This document shows, piece after piece, positions 27,889 through 35,824 of a stretch of DNA of 64,000 nucleotides. Every line of letters begins with the position of its first letter. Positions within the stretch are counted from its first letter, which is position 1. A program made the position numbers and the translations under genes. This DNA comes from Bradyrhizobium rifense (lineage in GTDB: Bacteria > Pseudomonadota > Alphaproteobacteria > Rhizobiales > Xanthobacteraceae): contig NZ_VSSS01000050.1 in NCBI RefSeq assembly GCF_008123425.1, positions 62,001-126,000 of the forward strand, given 5' to 3'. The notes beneath the pieces are model-generated. The model had not been told where the DNA came from and did not search any database. It saw only the letters and a program-made list of their open reading frames with translations.

Positions 27889-28053
27889 TTGAAGCGCATG
27901 GTTTCGAAGTTCTGGTCCGATGAGTCCGGTGCGACTGCGATCGAATACGGCCTGATCGCGGCCGGTATCGCGCTGGCGATCATCACCGTGGTGAACAGCC
28001 TGGGCACCACCATGAACGACAAGTTCGGTTCGATTAGCAGCTCCTTGAAGTAA
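27889..28053 (+). CDS. Flp/Fap-type pilin subunit
   Basis: The 54-residue product (MKRMVSKFWSDESGATAIEY followed by GLIAAGIALAIITVV) is a classic Flp-type prepilin: basic leader, a Gly before the processing site, the conserved Glu at +5 and Tyr at +6, and one hydrophobic helix. Such pilins are cut by TadV/CpaA and assembled by the Tad system. I prefer the TTG at 27889 because GGAGG (27878-27882) lies six bases upstream; the in-frame ATG at 27898 would be 15 bases away. No other tad genes are in the window, so this copy is an orphan. Confidence 0.9.
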   Translation: MKRMVSKFWSDESGATAIEYGLIAAGIALAIITVVNSLGTTMNDKFGSISSSLK

Positions 28054-28157
28054 TTTCTGCCTCCCATTTCCCAGCGGGGGCTACTTTCTTCATAGATGGC
28101 CTTTTTCGACGCGCGCCCGCTGGGGGAATTGCCCTCTGGCGGGCGATGTCGTTTTGG

Positions 28158-28180
28158 GGAGCTCGTTTCACAAGAGCTCC
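28158..28180. other. Short GC-rich hairpin in the pilin downstream gap
   Basis: GGAGCTC at 28158-28164 pairs with GAGCTCC at 28174-28180 around a nine-base loop. No T-run follows, so it is a weak terminator at best. A second long-range stem (CCCAGCGGG 28070-28078 with CCCGCTGGG 28116-28124) also lies in the 28054-28355 gap, which has no supported gene. Confidence 0.4.
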
Positions 28181-28208
28181 ACAGATTGTTCGCTCATGAA
28201 TGAGGTCG

Positions 28209-28364
28209 CGATCCACCGGCTTATACGCGGCTTATCCACCCCCTTCTCCACAGCTTGATCCGCGCTTGTACCAAGCTGTCGCGTCAGGCATCCACGGCTT
28301 CACACAGCTCTGCCAACAGGCCTGTCCACAACCCATCCACAACCCATCCACAGACCTATCCACG
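28209..28364. promoter_or_regulatory. Cluster of DnaA-box-like 9-mers
   Basis: Eight 9-mers ending in TCCAC(A/C/G) lie in 156 bases, all in the same orientation: CGATCCACC 28209, TTATCCACC 28232, TTCTCCACA 28244, GCATCCACG 28288, CTGTCCACA 28322, CCATCCACA 28333, CCATCCACA 28344 and CTATCCACG 28356. The DnaA consensus is TTATCCACA; each site has one to three mismatches. The last four are spaced 11, 11 and 12 bases, about one helical turn. The last one overlaps the stop codon of the FAD oxidoreductase. DnaA binding is inference; no hemE, dnaA or parAB gene lies nearby. Confidence 0.4.
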
Positions 28365-29966
28365 GCTTGCGAACAGGCCGCGGTGGTCCCGCAGGATCGC
28401 CTCCGCCGCGTTGTGGCCGGGCGCGCCGGTGACGCCGCCGCCGGGGTGGGCGCCGGAGCCGCAATGATAGAGGCCCTTCAGGGGCCCGCGATAATCGGCA
28501 TGGCCCAGCATCGGGCGCGCCGAGAACAACTGGTTCAGCGTCAGCGCGCCATGAAAAATGTCGCCGCCGAGCAGGCCGAACTGCCGCTCGAGATCGAGCG
28601 GGGAGAGGATCTGGCGTCCGAGCACGCTCGCCGCAAAGCCCGGCGCGTAGCTGTCCACCGTCGCGATCATGAGATCGGCGACCTCGTCACGATGGTCGTC
28701 CCAGGACTTTCCGTCGGGCAATTCCGGCGCGACGTGCTGGCAGAACAGGCTCGCGACGTGTTTTCCTTCGGGGGCCAGCGTGTCGTCGAGCGTCGAGGGG
28801 ATCAGCATCTCGACGATCGGCTGACGGCTCCAGCCCTGCGCCCGTGCATCGAGATAGGCGCGGTCCATATAGCCGAGGCTCGGCGCCAGGATGATCCCGG
28901 AGGAGAGGTGATCGCCGTCGCCCGGCAACGCCGTGAAGGAGGGCAGGCGATCCAGCGCCACGTTCATGCGGAAGGTGCCGGAGCCGTTCTTCCAGTGGCG
29001 GATGCGGGCAAGGAAATCCGCGGGCAGGGCATCGGCCGCAATCAGCCGCGTATAGAGCAGCTTTGGATTGACGTTGGCCGCGACATATTTGGCGCGAATG
29101 GACGTGCCGTTCTCCAGCACCACGCCGACGGCGCGGTCGCGCTCGACGATCACCTCGCGCACGCCGGCATCAAGGTCGATCGTGACGCCGCGAGCCCGCG
29201 CGGCACGCGCCATCGCCTGCGTGATCGCGCCCATGCCGCCGATGGCGTGGCCCCAGACGCCCTTCTTGCCGTTCACCTCGCCGAAGGCGTGATGCAGCAT
29301 CACATAGGCCGAGCCGGCGGCGTAGGGGCTGGCATAATTGCCGACGATGGCATCGAAGCCGAACAGCGCCTTGACCAGATCGTGCTCGAACCGCTCGTCC
29401 AGCATCTCGCCGGCGGAGCGGGTGAAGAGATCGAGCAGGCTGCGGCTTTGCTCCAACGTCAGGCCGCGCAGGATGTTGGCCGTCGTCAACGCGTTCGCGG
29501 CCTCGCGGATGGCGCCAATGCCAAAACTGGCCAGCAGGTTCGGCGGCGCGCGCAGCACGAACTGCCGCAACACGTCGGCGATATCTTCGAGCTCGCGCGA
29601 AAACCCGTCGAGCGCATCGGCATCGCGCGCGCTGAGCCGCGCGACGGATGCCTTGGTCCGGCCCTCGCCGGTGAGGAGATAGCTGCCATCAGGCGCGGGC
29701 AGAAAATTCTGCGCGCGCCGCTCGACGATTCGCAGGCCCTGCGCGGCGAGCCCCAGATCGCGGACCACCTGCGGATTGAGCAAGCTCACGGTGTAGGCCG
29801 CGACCGAATTCTTGAAGCCCGGATGAAATTCCTCCGTGACGGCGGCCCCGCCGACCACCTTGCGGCGCTCGACCACATGCACGCGCAAGCCCGCCATCGC
29901 GAGATAGGCCGCGCAGGTGAGGCCGTTATGGCCAGCGCCGATGATGACGACGTCGGTTTCGTTCAT
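28356..29966 (-). CDS. Phytoene-dehydrogenase-like FAD-dependent oxidoreductase
   Basis: A 536-residue flavoprotein of the CrtI/PYROXD2-like family. The N-terminus DVVIIGAGHNGLTCAAYLA is the FAD-binding Rossmann loop, followed by VERRKVVGGAAVTEEFHPGF, which is the conserved second FAD motif. The C-terminus has the matching GLYHCGSGAHPGGGVTGAPG segment that closes over the flavin. Members oxidise hydrophobic or carotenoid-like substrates, but no carotenoid genes are nearby and the substrate is unknown. It is a single gene, divergent from the fused spermidine-synthase-like gene. A long open frame on the other strand of this gene is a composition artefact. Confidence 0.88.
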   Translation of the reverse strand: MNETDVVIIGAGHNGLTCAAYLAMAGLRVHVVERRKVVGGAAVTEEFHPGFKNSVAAYTVSLLNPQVVRDLGLAAQGLRIVERRAQNFLPAPDGSYLLTGEGRTKASVARLSARDADALDGFSRELEDIADVLRQFVLRAPPNLLASFGIGAIREAANALTTANILRGLTLEQSRSLLDLFTRSAGEMLDERFEHDLVKALFGFDAIVGNYASPYAAGSAYVMLHHAFGEVNGKKGVWGHAIGGMGAITQAMARAARARGVTIDLDAGVREVIVERDRAVGVVLENGTSIRAKYVAANVNPKLLYTRLIAADALPADFLARIRHWKNGSGTFRMNVALDRLPSFTALPGDGDHLSSGIILAPSLGYMDRAYLDARAQGWSRQPIVEMLIPSTLDDTLAPEGKHVASLFCQHVAPELPDGKSWDDHRDEVADLMIATVDSYAPGFAASVLGRQILSPLDLERQFGLLGGDIFHGALTLNQLFSARPMLGHADYRGPLKGLYHCGSGAHPGGGVTGAPGHNAAEAILRDHRGLFASRG

Positions 29967-29989
29967 GATCGATTTCAGAATGTTCCGCG

Positions 29990-30028
29990 GTCATTCCGGA
30001 CGGTCCGAAGGACCGCGCCCGGAATGAC
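29990..30028. repeat. Nested palindrome of the TCATTCCGG family
   Basis: Outer arms GTCATTCCGG and CGGAATGAC enclose an inner stem CGGTCC-GAA-GGACCG (30001-30015). A relative with the same outer arms is at 46401-46436. It lies in the divergent gap at 29967-30197, so it cannot be a terminator for either neighbour; it looks like a dispersed repeat. Confidence 0.7.
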
Positions 30029-30197
30029 AGCTGTATATCAGCCATTTCCCGACGCAACATCACGAGACCATTTATTGCCCGTTCAGGCGCGGTGTGCTCC
30101 ATTGCGCGCGCCCGGCGCCCGCCGGGGGCTTTGTTCGACGCGTTTTCTCGCGCGAACCGGTGCCCACTTCGCTGGAAAACGCTTTGCCGGAGCTCCC

Positions 30198-32480
30198 ATG
30201 GATTCGATCGTGCAACCCGCCGTCACGGAGCAGCCGTCCTCGTCGCGCAACCGGCTGCTGCTGACGGTCTACACGGCTGCGATCTTCGTCAGTGCGCTCT
30301 TGCTGTTCTCGGTGCAGCCGCTGTTCACGAAAATGGTGCTGCCGCGGCTCGGCGGCTCGCCGGCCGTGTGGTCGGTGGCGATGGTGTTCTTCCAGTCGCT
30401 GCTGCTGGCGGGCTACGCCTATGCGCATCTTCTGATGCAGATCAAAAGCCGCGTGGTTCCGGTCGTGGTGCATTTGGTGCTGCTGATCGCGGCCTTCGCG
30501 ACGCTCCCGCTCAGCATCGCCAAGGCCTATGGCGAGCCGCCGGCGTCAGGCTATGCGTTCTGGCTGCTCGGCCTGTTCGTGATATCGATCGGGCTGCCGT
30601 TTTTCGCGCTCGCCGCCAACAATCCGCTGCTGCAGGCCTGGTTCGTCCGCACCGGCCATCCCGATGGCCGTGATCCCTATTTCCTCTACGCCTCCTCTAA
30701 CATCGGCAGCTTCCTCGCGCTATTGTCCTATCCGTTCCTGCTGGAGCCGATCTTCACGCTGCATACGCAGAACCGGCTTTGGACCGGCGGCTATGGCGTT
30801 TTGATCCTGCTGATCGCCGCCTGCGGCGTGTTGTTGCTACGCTCGCCAAAGCTGGCAGTAGCCGATGTGCAAGCTGAAGAAGCTAACGCGCCGGCGCCGG
30901 GCGTGGTGACGCGGCTGCGCTGGATCTTCCTCGCCGCGGTGCCGTCCGGCCTGCTGATCGCAGTCACCGCGCATATCTCGACCGACGTCGCGGCGGCGCC
31001 GCTGCTGTGGGTGCTGCCGCTGTCGCTGTACCTCCTGACCTGGGTCGTGGTGTTCCAGTCGCGGCCGCTGTTGCCCCACAAATGGATGCTGATGCTCCAG
31101 CCGGTCGCGATCGCGGGCATCATCTTCCTGCTCGCCTTCGGCGGCGAGCAGAATTTGCTGCTGACGCTCGGTGGCCATCAATTGTGCTTCTTCGTCATCG
31201 CCATGGCCTGTCACGGCGAACTGGCGCGGACCCGGCCCGCAGCCAAATATCTCACCGGCTTCTATGTCGCGCTGTCGTTTGGCGGCATGGTCGGTGGCCT
31301 CTTTGCCGGCCTCGTTGCTCCCTTCACCTTCTCATGGATCGCTGAATATCCGATCCTGGTCGCGCTCGCCGCACTGTGCCGGCCCACGGTGAACGAGCGT
31401 TTTGCCGGCATCGTCAAATGGTACTGGCTGGCGCTTGCCGTGCTCGCGGCGGCGCTCGTTGCGCCGTCTTACATGACGGGAGATCTTTCGACCTGGTTCG
31501 AGGATCACCGCGTCTGGGTCGCCGGCGCCGTCGGTGTGCTCGCAGCGCTGCTGGCGCTGGCGCTCAATGCAGATCGCTGGAAGATCTTTGCCACCGTCGC
31601 GCTGGCACTGGCCTTGATACGAATCTATCCGGCCGACGAAGGCCGCGTCACCACCGTGCGCAGCTTCTTCGGCGTGCACAAGATCGTGGTGACGCCGGGC
31701 GGCTATTTTCACGTGCTGATGCACGGCACCACCATTCACGGCGCCGAGCGTTTCCTTAACAATGACGGCACGCCGGTTACCGGCCGGCCCGAGCCGATCA
31801 CCTACTACCACAAGGACGGCGGCATCGGTCAGGCCATCTCCGCGATCCGCGAGCGCAAGGGCGCGCCGTTGAAGGTCGCGGCGATCGGTGTCGGATCGGG
31901 CACGCTCGCCTGCGCCGCGGAGCCAGGCGAGGACTGGAAATTCTTCGAGATCGACCAGTCGATGGTGGATGCCGCGCGCGACCCGAAAAATTTCCGCTAC
32001 ATCTCGAGCTGTCTGCCGGACCTGAAGCCGGTGATCGGGGATGCGCGTCTCACCTTCGCGAGGGAGCCCGACGGCGTCTATGACCTCATTATCGTCGATG
32101 CCTATTCGTCGGATGCGATCCCGATCCATCTCGCGACCGAGGAGGCGATGAAGATCTACAAGGACAAGCTCGCCCCGCACGGCGCCGTGGTGATGCACGT
32201 CTCCAACCGGCATCTCGATCTCGAGCCCGTCGTGGTCGGCATTGCCGATGCCAACGATTTGAAGAGCTGGGTCTACGACGAGGATTCGGGCCGCGACGCC
32301 GACTACATCTTTTCAACCGACGTCGTCATCTCCGCGCGCGAGGCTGATGATGTCGGCAAGCTCGCCTCTTCCAAGCAATGGGAGGAGACCGACGCGGACG
32401 AGAAGGTGCGGGTCTGGACCGACGACTATTCCAACATTCTCGGCGCGCTATACCGGCGGCTGCGGTACGGGGAGCAGTAA
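30198..32480 (+). CDS. Membrane-fused spermidine-synthase-like protein
   Basis: A 760-residue fusion. Residues about 15-490 form many transmembrane helices (starting LLLTVYTAAIFVSALLLFSV, with MVLPRLGGSPAVWSVAMVFF). The C-terminal part is a spermidine-synthase/SAM-type Rossmann domain: VAAIGVGSGTLACAAEPGE (SAM motif I), FEIDQSMVDAARD (motif II, acidic residue) and YDLIIVDAYSSDAIPIHL, where the aspartate matches the polyamine-synthase catalytic region. Proteins of this architecture are common in proteobacteria and are annotated fused MFS/spermidine synthase; their reaction is not known to me. The ATG at 30198 follows GGAG. The open frame continues upstream to 28200, but only as antisense of the FAD enzyme. 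Confidence 0.88.
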   Translation: MDSIVQPAVTEQPSSSRNRLLLTVYTAAIFVSALLLFSVQPLFTKMVLPRLGGSPAVWSVAMVFFQSLLLAGYAYAHLLMQIKSRVVPVVVHLVLLIAAFATLPLSIAKAYGEPPASGYAFWLLGLFVISIGLPFFALAANNPLLQAWFVRTGHPDGRDPYFLYASSNIGSFLALLSYPFLLEPIFTLHTQNRLWTGGYGVLILLIAACGVLLLRSPKLAVADVQAEEANAPAPGVVTRLRWIFLAAVPSGLLIAVTAHISTDVAAAPLLWVLPLSLYLLTWVVVFQSRPLLPHKWMLMLQPVAIAGIIFLLAFGGEQNLLLTLGGHQLCFFVIAMACHGELARTRPAAKYLTGFYVALSFGGMVGGLFAGLVAPFTFSWIAEYPILVALAALCRPTVNERFAGIVKWYWLALAVLAAALVAPSYMTGDLSTWFEDHRVWVAGAVGVLAALLALALNADRWKIFATVALALALIRIYPADEGRVTTVRSFFGVHKIVVTPGGYFHVLMHGTTIHGAERFLNNDGTPVTGRPEPITYYHKDGGIGQAISAIRERKGAPLKVAAIGVGSGTLACAAEPGEDWKFFEIDQSMVDAARDPKNFRYISSCLPDLKPVIGDARLTFAREPDGVYDLIIVDAYSSDAIPIHLATEEAMKIYKDKLAPHGAVVMHVSNRHLDLEPVVVGIADANDLKSWVYDEDSGRDADYIFSTDVVISAREADDVGKLASSKQWEETDADEKVRVWTDDYSNILGALYRRLRYGEQ

Positions 32481-32488
32481 CTCGAGGC

Positions 32489-33487
32489 TTACGGCTCGAC
32501 CGGTGTCCCCGGCGGCAGCGCAATTCCCTTCTCGCCGGCGACTTGCCGCAACAGGTCCGGCCGGTCCGAGATGATGCCGTCGACGCCGATCTCGATCATC
32601 CGCGCCATGTCGTCGGGCTTGTTGACGGTCCAGACCACGACGCGCAACCCTAGCGTATGGGCTTCAGTGACAAGCGCCGCGGTCACGTCGCCGAAATAGG
32701 GCGACCACACCGCGCCGCCCGCAGCCTTGATCGTGCGCGGCAGCGAGCCGCCGTGATCGGCCAGGCTGTAACCCGCCGTCTAGCTGGTGGCCTTATCGAG
32801 GGCGATGGTCGGTGCCGAGCCGCGCTGGAGCGTCAGATACACGGTCGGAATTGTCGGGGCCTGCTGCTGGACCAACAGCAGGGTCCGCCAGTCGAACGAC
32901 TGGATCATGACGCGGTCGGAAAACTTCTCATCTCGGATCACCCCGAGCAGCTTCGCGACGAAGGCCTGCGGCTCCAGCGATTCATCCGGATGATCCGGAT
33001 CGATCTTGGTCTCGATATTGAAGCGCACGCGTTCGTTGCCGGATTTGCGCACCAGCGCGAACAGCTCCTTCAGCGTGGGAATGCGGGTCCCCGGCACGGC
33101 GCGCTGGTCGGGAAATTGCTTGGCATAGGCGCTGTCCGGCCGAATTTGGCCGACATCGTAGGCTCTGACATCGGCGAACCGCAGCTTCACGAAAGGCGTG
33201 CCGGGCGCAGCGATATAGGCGCCGTTCGCATCCCTGGCGAGATCGGGATTGAGCCCGCGCTCGTGCGACACGACCACCTCGCCGTCGGCGGTCACGCCGA
33301 CATCGAGTTCCAGCGTGTCCACGCCCATCGAGAGGGCATTGGCAAAAGCCGGCAGGGTGTTTTCCGGCATCAGTGCCCGCCCGCCGCGATGCGCCTCGAG
33401 GTCGAACGCCGAATCAAGAGCCATGGCCCCTCCCGCACCGAGAAGACAGATCGTGCCCAGCAGGTGCGCAAGACGGAATGACATCAT
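32489..33487 (-). pseudogene. Glycerophosphodiester phosphodiesterase with in-frame amber stop
   Basis: Two frames in the same phase make one GDPD-family protein. The upstream part has a signal peptide (MSFRLAHLLGTICLLGAGGA), the catalytic EAHRGGRALMPENTLPAF segment, ELDVGVTADGEVVVSHE (metal-binding acidic residues) and FNIETKIDPDHP. It ends at a TAG codon (complement of 32780-32782). Reading on without a frame change gives TAGYSLADHGGSLPRTIKAA, then VWSPYFGDVT, VVVWTVN and GVDGIISDRPDLL, the normal GDPD C-terminus. A single change from TGG (Trp) would restore about 332 residues. The truncated product lacks the C-terminal barrel strands, so it is probably inactive, unless the base is a sequencing error. 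Substrates would be deacylated phospholipids in the periplasm. Confidence 0.85.
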
Positions 33488-33623
33488 GAACCACGCCGGG
33501 CAAGAGGGGGGCGGCTTCCGCCGCAATGCCATATCGACCAATAGTCGGCATCAGCTGCGCCGTCCACCCGGCGAGGGCGGAGGTGCAGGGCGAGGGCAGC
33601 GAAATGCGCGGGAGGTCGTGCGC

Positions 33624-34481
33624 TCAGCGGTCGGGCACCGAGGCCGCAAGCTGGTCGATGGTGGGGCGCGGCTTCGACAGGCGCGGCAGGTCGAACGGGC
33701 TGTCGTCTTCGCCGAGGTCGTTCAGGAAATCCTCGACCGCGCTGCCGATGAAGCCCTTGACCTGGTCCGATCCGCGGTCGCTGAGATCATTGTGCTGGAA
33801 TTCGGTCCGGACCACCTGGATGCCGGCCTTGGCGCAGGTCTCATCGTCGGGGACGACGCCGGGATCGGCCTTGAATTGCGGATCCTTCGAGCGGAAGGAC
33901 AGGATCTTGACCTTGCCGTCGGTGACGAAGGGCACGCGTAGATTGTCGAGCGTGACGACCTTCTTCACCAGATCGGGATGCAGCTTGGCGAAATACATCG
34001 AGATGTCGCCGCCATTGGAATGTCCCACCAGGGTCAGATGGCGGTAATCCGCATTCGGGTACAGCTTCTTCAGCTCGTCGATCGTGAAAAGGATGTTGGC
34101 GATGCCGCGGTTGTATTGCGAGCGGCGGCCGACATATTCCTCGCTGGCCTTGGTCACCATCGGATCGTCGGTCGAAAGATCGTGCTGGATGCTGACGACC
34201 AGATAGCCGCGGGCGGCGAATGTGTTGGTGAGGAACGAATACTCGGTGTGCTTGACCGTGTTGCCGTGGCTGAGGATCACGACCGGAAGCTCGATCATTT
34301 CCGCGATCGCTTCCATTTCGCGGTCGCGGCGGACGGAGAGCTCCACGGTCACGTCGCGGTCGCCGCGTAGAATATCGGCGAACGCCAGGGTGGTGTGGTG
34401 AATCGCCCATTTGCCGGCAACGAAATAGAAGAAGGCCATCAGCGCTGCGACTGAGGCGAAAACGGTAAGGCCTCGCTTCAT
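33624..34481 (-). CDS. Membrane-anchored or exported alpha/beta hydrolase
   Basis: A 285-residue alpha/beta hydrolase. An N-terminal hydrophobic segment (GLTVFASVAALMAFFYFVAG) acts as signal or anchor, so the enzyme works in the periplasm. The fold shows LPVVILSHGNTVKHTEY (oxyanion region) and LTLVGHSNGGDISMYFA (nucleophile elbow, Ser in GHSNG). The pattern resembles lipase/platelet-activating-factor acetylhydrolase-like enzymes that start with the SHG motif, but the substrate is not readable. The start has GGAG upstream. It is next to, but oriented away from, the desaturase gene. Confidence 0.8.
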   Translation of the reverse strand: MKRGLTVFASVAALMAFFYFVAGKWAIHHTTLAFADILRGDRDVTVELSVRRDREMEAIAEMIELPVVILSHGNTVKHTEYSFLTNTFAARGYLVVSIQHDLSTDDPMVTKASEEYVGRRSQYNRGIANILFTIDELKKLYPNADYRHLTLVGHSNGGDISMYFAKLHPDLVKKVVTLDNLRVPFVTDGKVKILSFRSKDPQFKADPGVVPDDETCAKAGIQVVRTEFQHNDLSDRGSDQVKGFIGSAVEDFLNDLGEDDSPFDLPRLSKPRPTIDQLAASVPDR

Positions 34482-34728
34482 GACAGTCTCCGCATTCGGT
34501 GTTCAGATCGCGTGGGCGGGAGCCAACGATGCACCAGCCTCAATGCAGGGCACACCGCAAAACCTCCCGCCCGACGTCCATGCTGAATGAATGGGCGGAT
34601 GGTATTGCGGGCTTTTTACAGCTGGATGAACCGGCCCCGCCGGCGCGGCCGAGGCGGCGGATTCTCGCGCAAAAGTGAGGGGATTGACCGCCTTTCGGCG
34701 CACCTGCCGCCGCAGTCCCCATGGGCAA

Positions 34729-34760
34729 GACCTGTTGAAACCTTGACCTGTTGAGACCTG
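34729..34760. repeat. 16-base tandem duplication upstream of the desaturase
   Basis: GACCTGTTGAAACCTT (34729-34744) is followed directly by GACCTGTTGAGACCTG (34745-34760). Thirteen of the first 14 bases agree. It lies in the 34482-34826 gap in front of the desaturase and could be a direct-repeat operator; otherwise I see nothing but a proline/alanine-type coding shadow in that gap. Confidence 0.55.
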
Positions 34761-34826
34761 GGGCGGCTGCTTGGGTTGCGGTCGGGCGGCGGTTATGTAC
34801 TGTTGACCGCCTTGGAATCCTCGCCC

Positions 34827-35786
34827 GTGCAACCAAAACGCGATCACCGCATCATTCGCAGCCGCCATTTTCACAAGATGCAGCGGCGGCATTTCATCAT
34901 TTTCGACGTGCTGCCCTTCGCAGGCACCTTGGTTGCGCTGGGGCTGTTGTTCTACCGTCCGATCGGGGTGACGGAACTCAGCCTGTTCTTCGGCTTCTGG
35001 CTGGTCACCGGGCTTGGACTGACCGTCGGCTATCACCGCCTGTTCACCCATCGCGCCTTTGCCACCTCGACCGCGATGAGCGCGATCCTGATCGTGATGG
35101 GATCGATGGCCGGTCGCGGCCCGATGCTGTCCTGGGCGGCCATGCACCGCCGGCACCACGAATTGTCCGACCACGATGGCGATCTGCATTCGCCGCGGCT
35201 GCATGGCGGCGGCCTGCTGGGCCGACTGCGCGGCTTCCTGCACGCGCATCTGACCTGGATGATCGCGCACGACTATCCCAACGTCGCCCATTACGTGCCG
35301 GATCTGATGGCCAACCGCACGCTGGTCGCCGTCAACAGCTACTATTACAGCTGGGTCGCGCTCGGGCTGTTGCTGCCGGCCGCGATCGGCGGCCTGGCCA
35401 CGATGAGCCTGTGGGGCGCGCTGAGCGGCCTGCTCTGGGGCGGCGTGGTGCGCATGTTTGTGGTCGAGCAGACCATGTCCGCCATCAACTCCATCATGCA
35501 CACTTTTGGCGCGCAGCCTTTCGTCACCCGTGACGACAACAGCAGGAATCTCGGCGTGATGGCCTGGCTCGCCTGGGGCGAGGGCTGGCACAATAACCAC
35601 CACGCCTTCCCGTATTCGGCCGCCTTTGGCCTGCGCTGGTTCGAGTTCGATCCCGGCTTCATCTTCATCCGCGCGCTGGAGGCGCTCGGGCTCGCCTGGG
35701 ACGTCAAGGTGCCGAGCGAGGAGAAGATCGCCCGGCGCATGCTGCGGCAGCCGGGCGATGCAGCGCCCGATCTGGAAACAGGCTAA
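34827..35786 (+). CDS. Acyl-CoA/acyl-lipid fatty acid desaturase
   Basis: A membrane di-iron desaturase of about 319 residues that introduces a double bond into a fatty acyl chain. The three histidine boxes are HRLFTH, HRRHHELSDHDGDLH and HNNHHAFPY, the delta-9 stearoyl-CoA desaturase type. Four transmembrane helices flank them. The start is uncertain: I use the GTG at 34827 (reading MQPKRDHRIIRSRHFHK); TTG at 34776 is also in frame. The MBOAT gene follows after 38 bases on the same strand, so co-transcription with it is likely. It might supply unsaturated chains to membrane lipid generally, or to the acyl system beside it; the second is inference. Confidence 0.85.
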   Translation: MQPKRDHRIIRSRHFHKMQRRHFIIFDVLPFAGTLVALGLLFYRPIGVTELSLFFGFWLVTGLGLTVGYHRLFTHRAFATSTAMSAILIVMGSMAGRGPMLSWAAMHRRHHELSDHDGDLHSPRLHGGGLLGRLRGFLHAHLTWMIAHDYPNVAHYVPDLMANRTLVAVNSYYYSWVALGLLLPAAIGGLATMSLWGALSGLLWGGVVRMFVVEQTMSAINSIMHTFGAQPFVTRDDNSRNLGVMAWLAWGEGWHNNHHAFPYSAAFGLRWFEFDPGFIFIRALEALGLAWDVKVPSEEKIARRMLRQPGDAAPDLETG

Positions 35787-35824
35787 GGATCGGCGTCCGG
35801 CGATGACGGCGCAGCGCTGAACCG

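Noticed and set aside
28322..28364. Short direct repeats that could suggest a CRISPR array
   Set aside because: Repeat units are 9-11 bases with no unique spacers; no cas genes.
28200..30197. Very long open frame running into the spermidine-synthase-like gene (1426 codons in total)
   Set aside because: This part is exactly antisense to the FAD oxidoreductase, its translation has no domain, and the real gene starts at the ATG at 30198 with its own ribosome site. GC-rich third positions keep the opposite frame open.
30198..32480. Authentic SpeE polyamine synthase
   Set aside because: The protein is fused to many transmembrane helices and the active site is only partly SpeE-like, so polyamine synthesis cannot be claimed.
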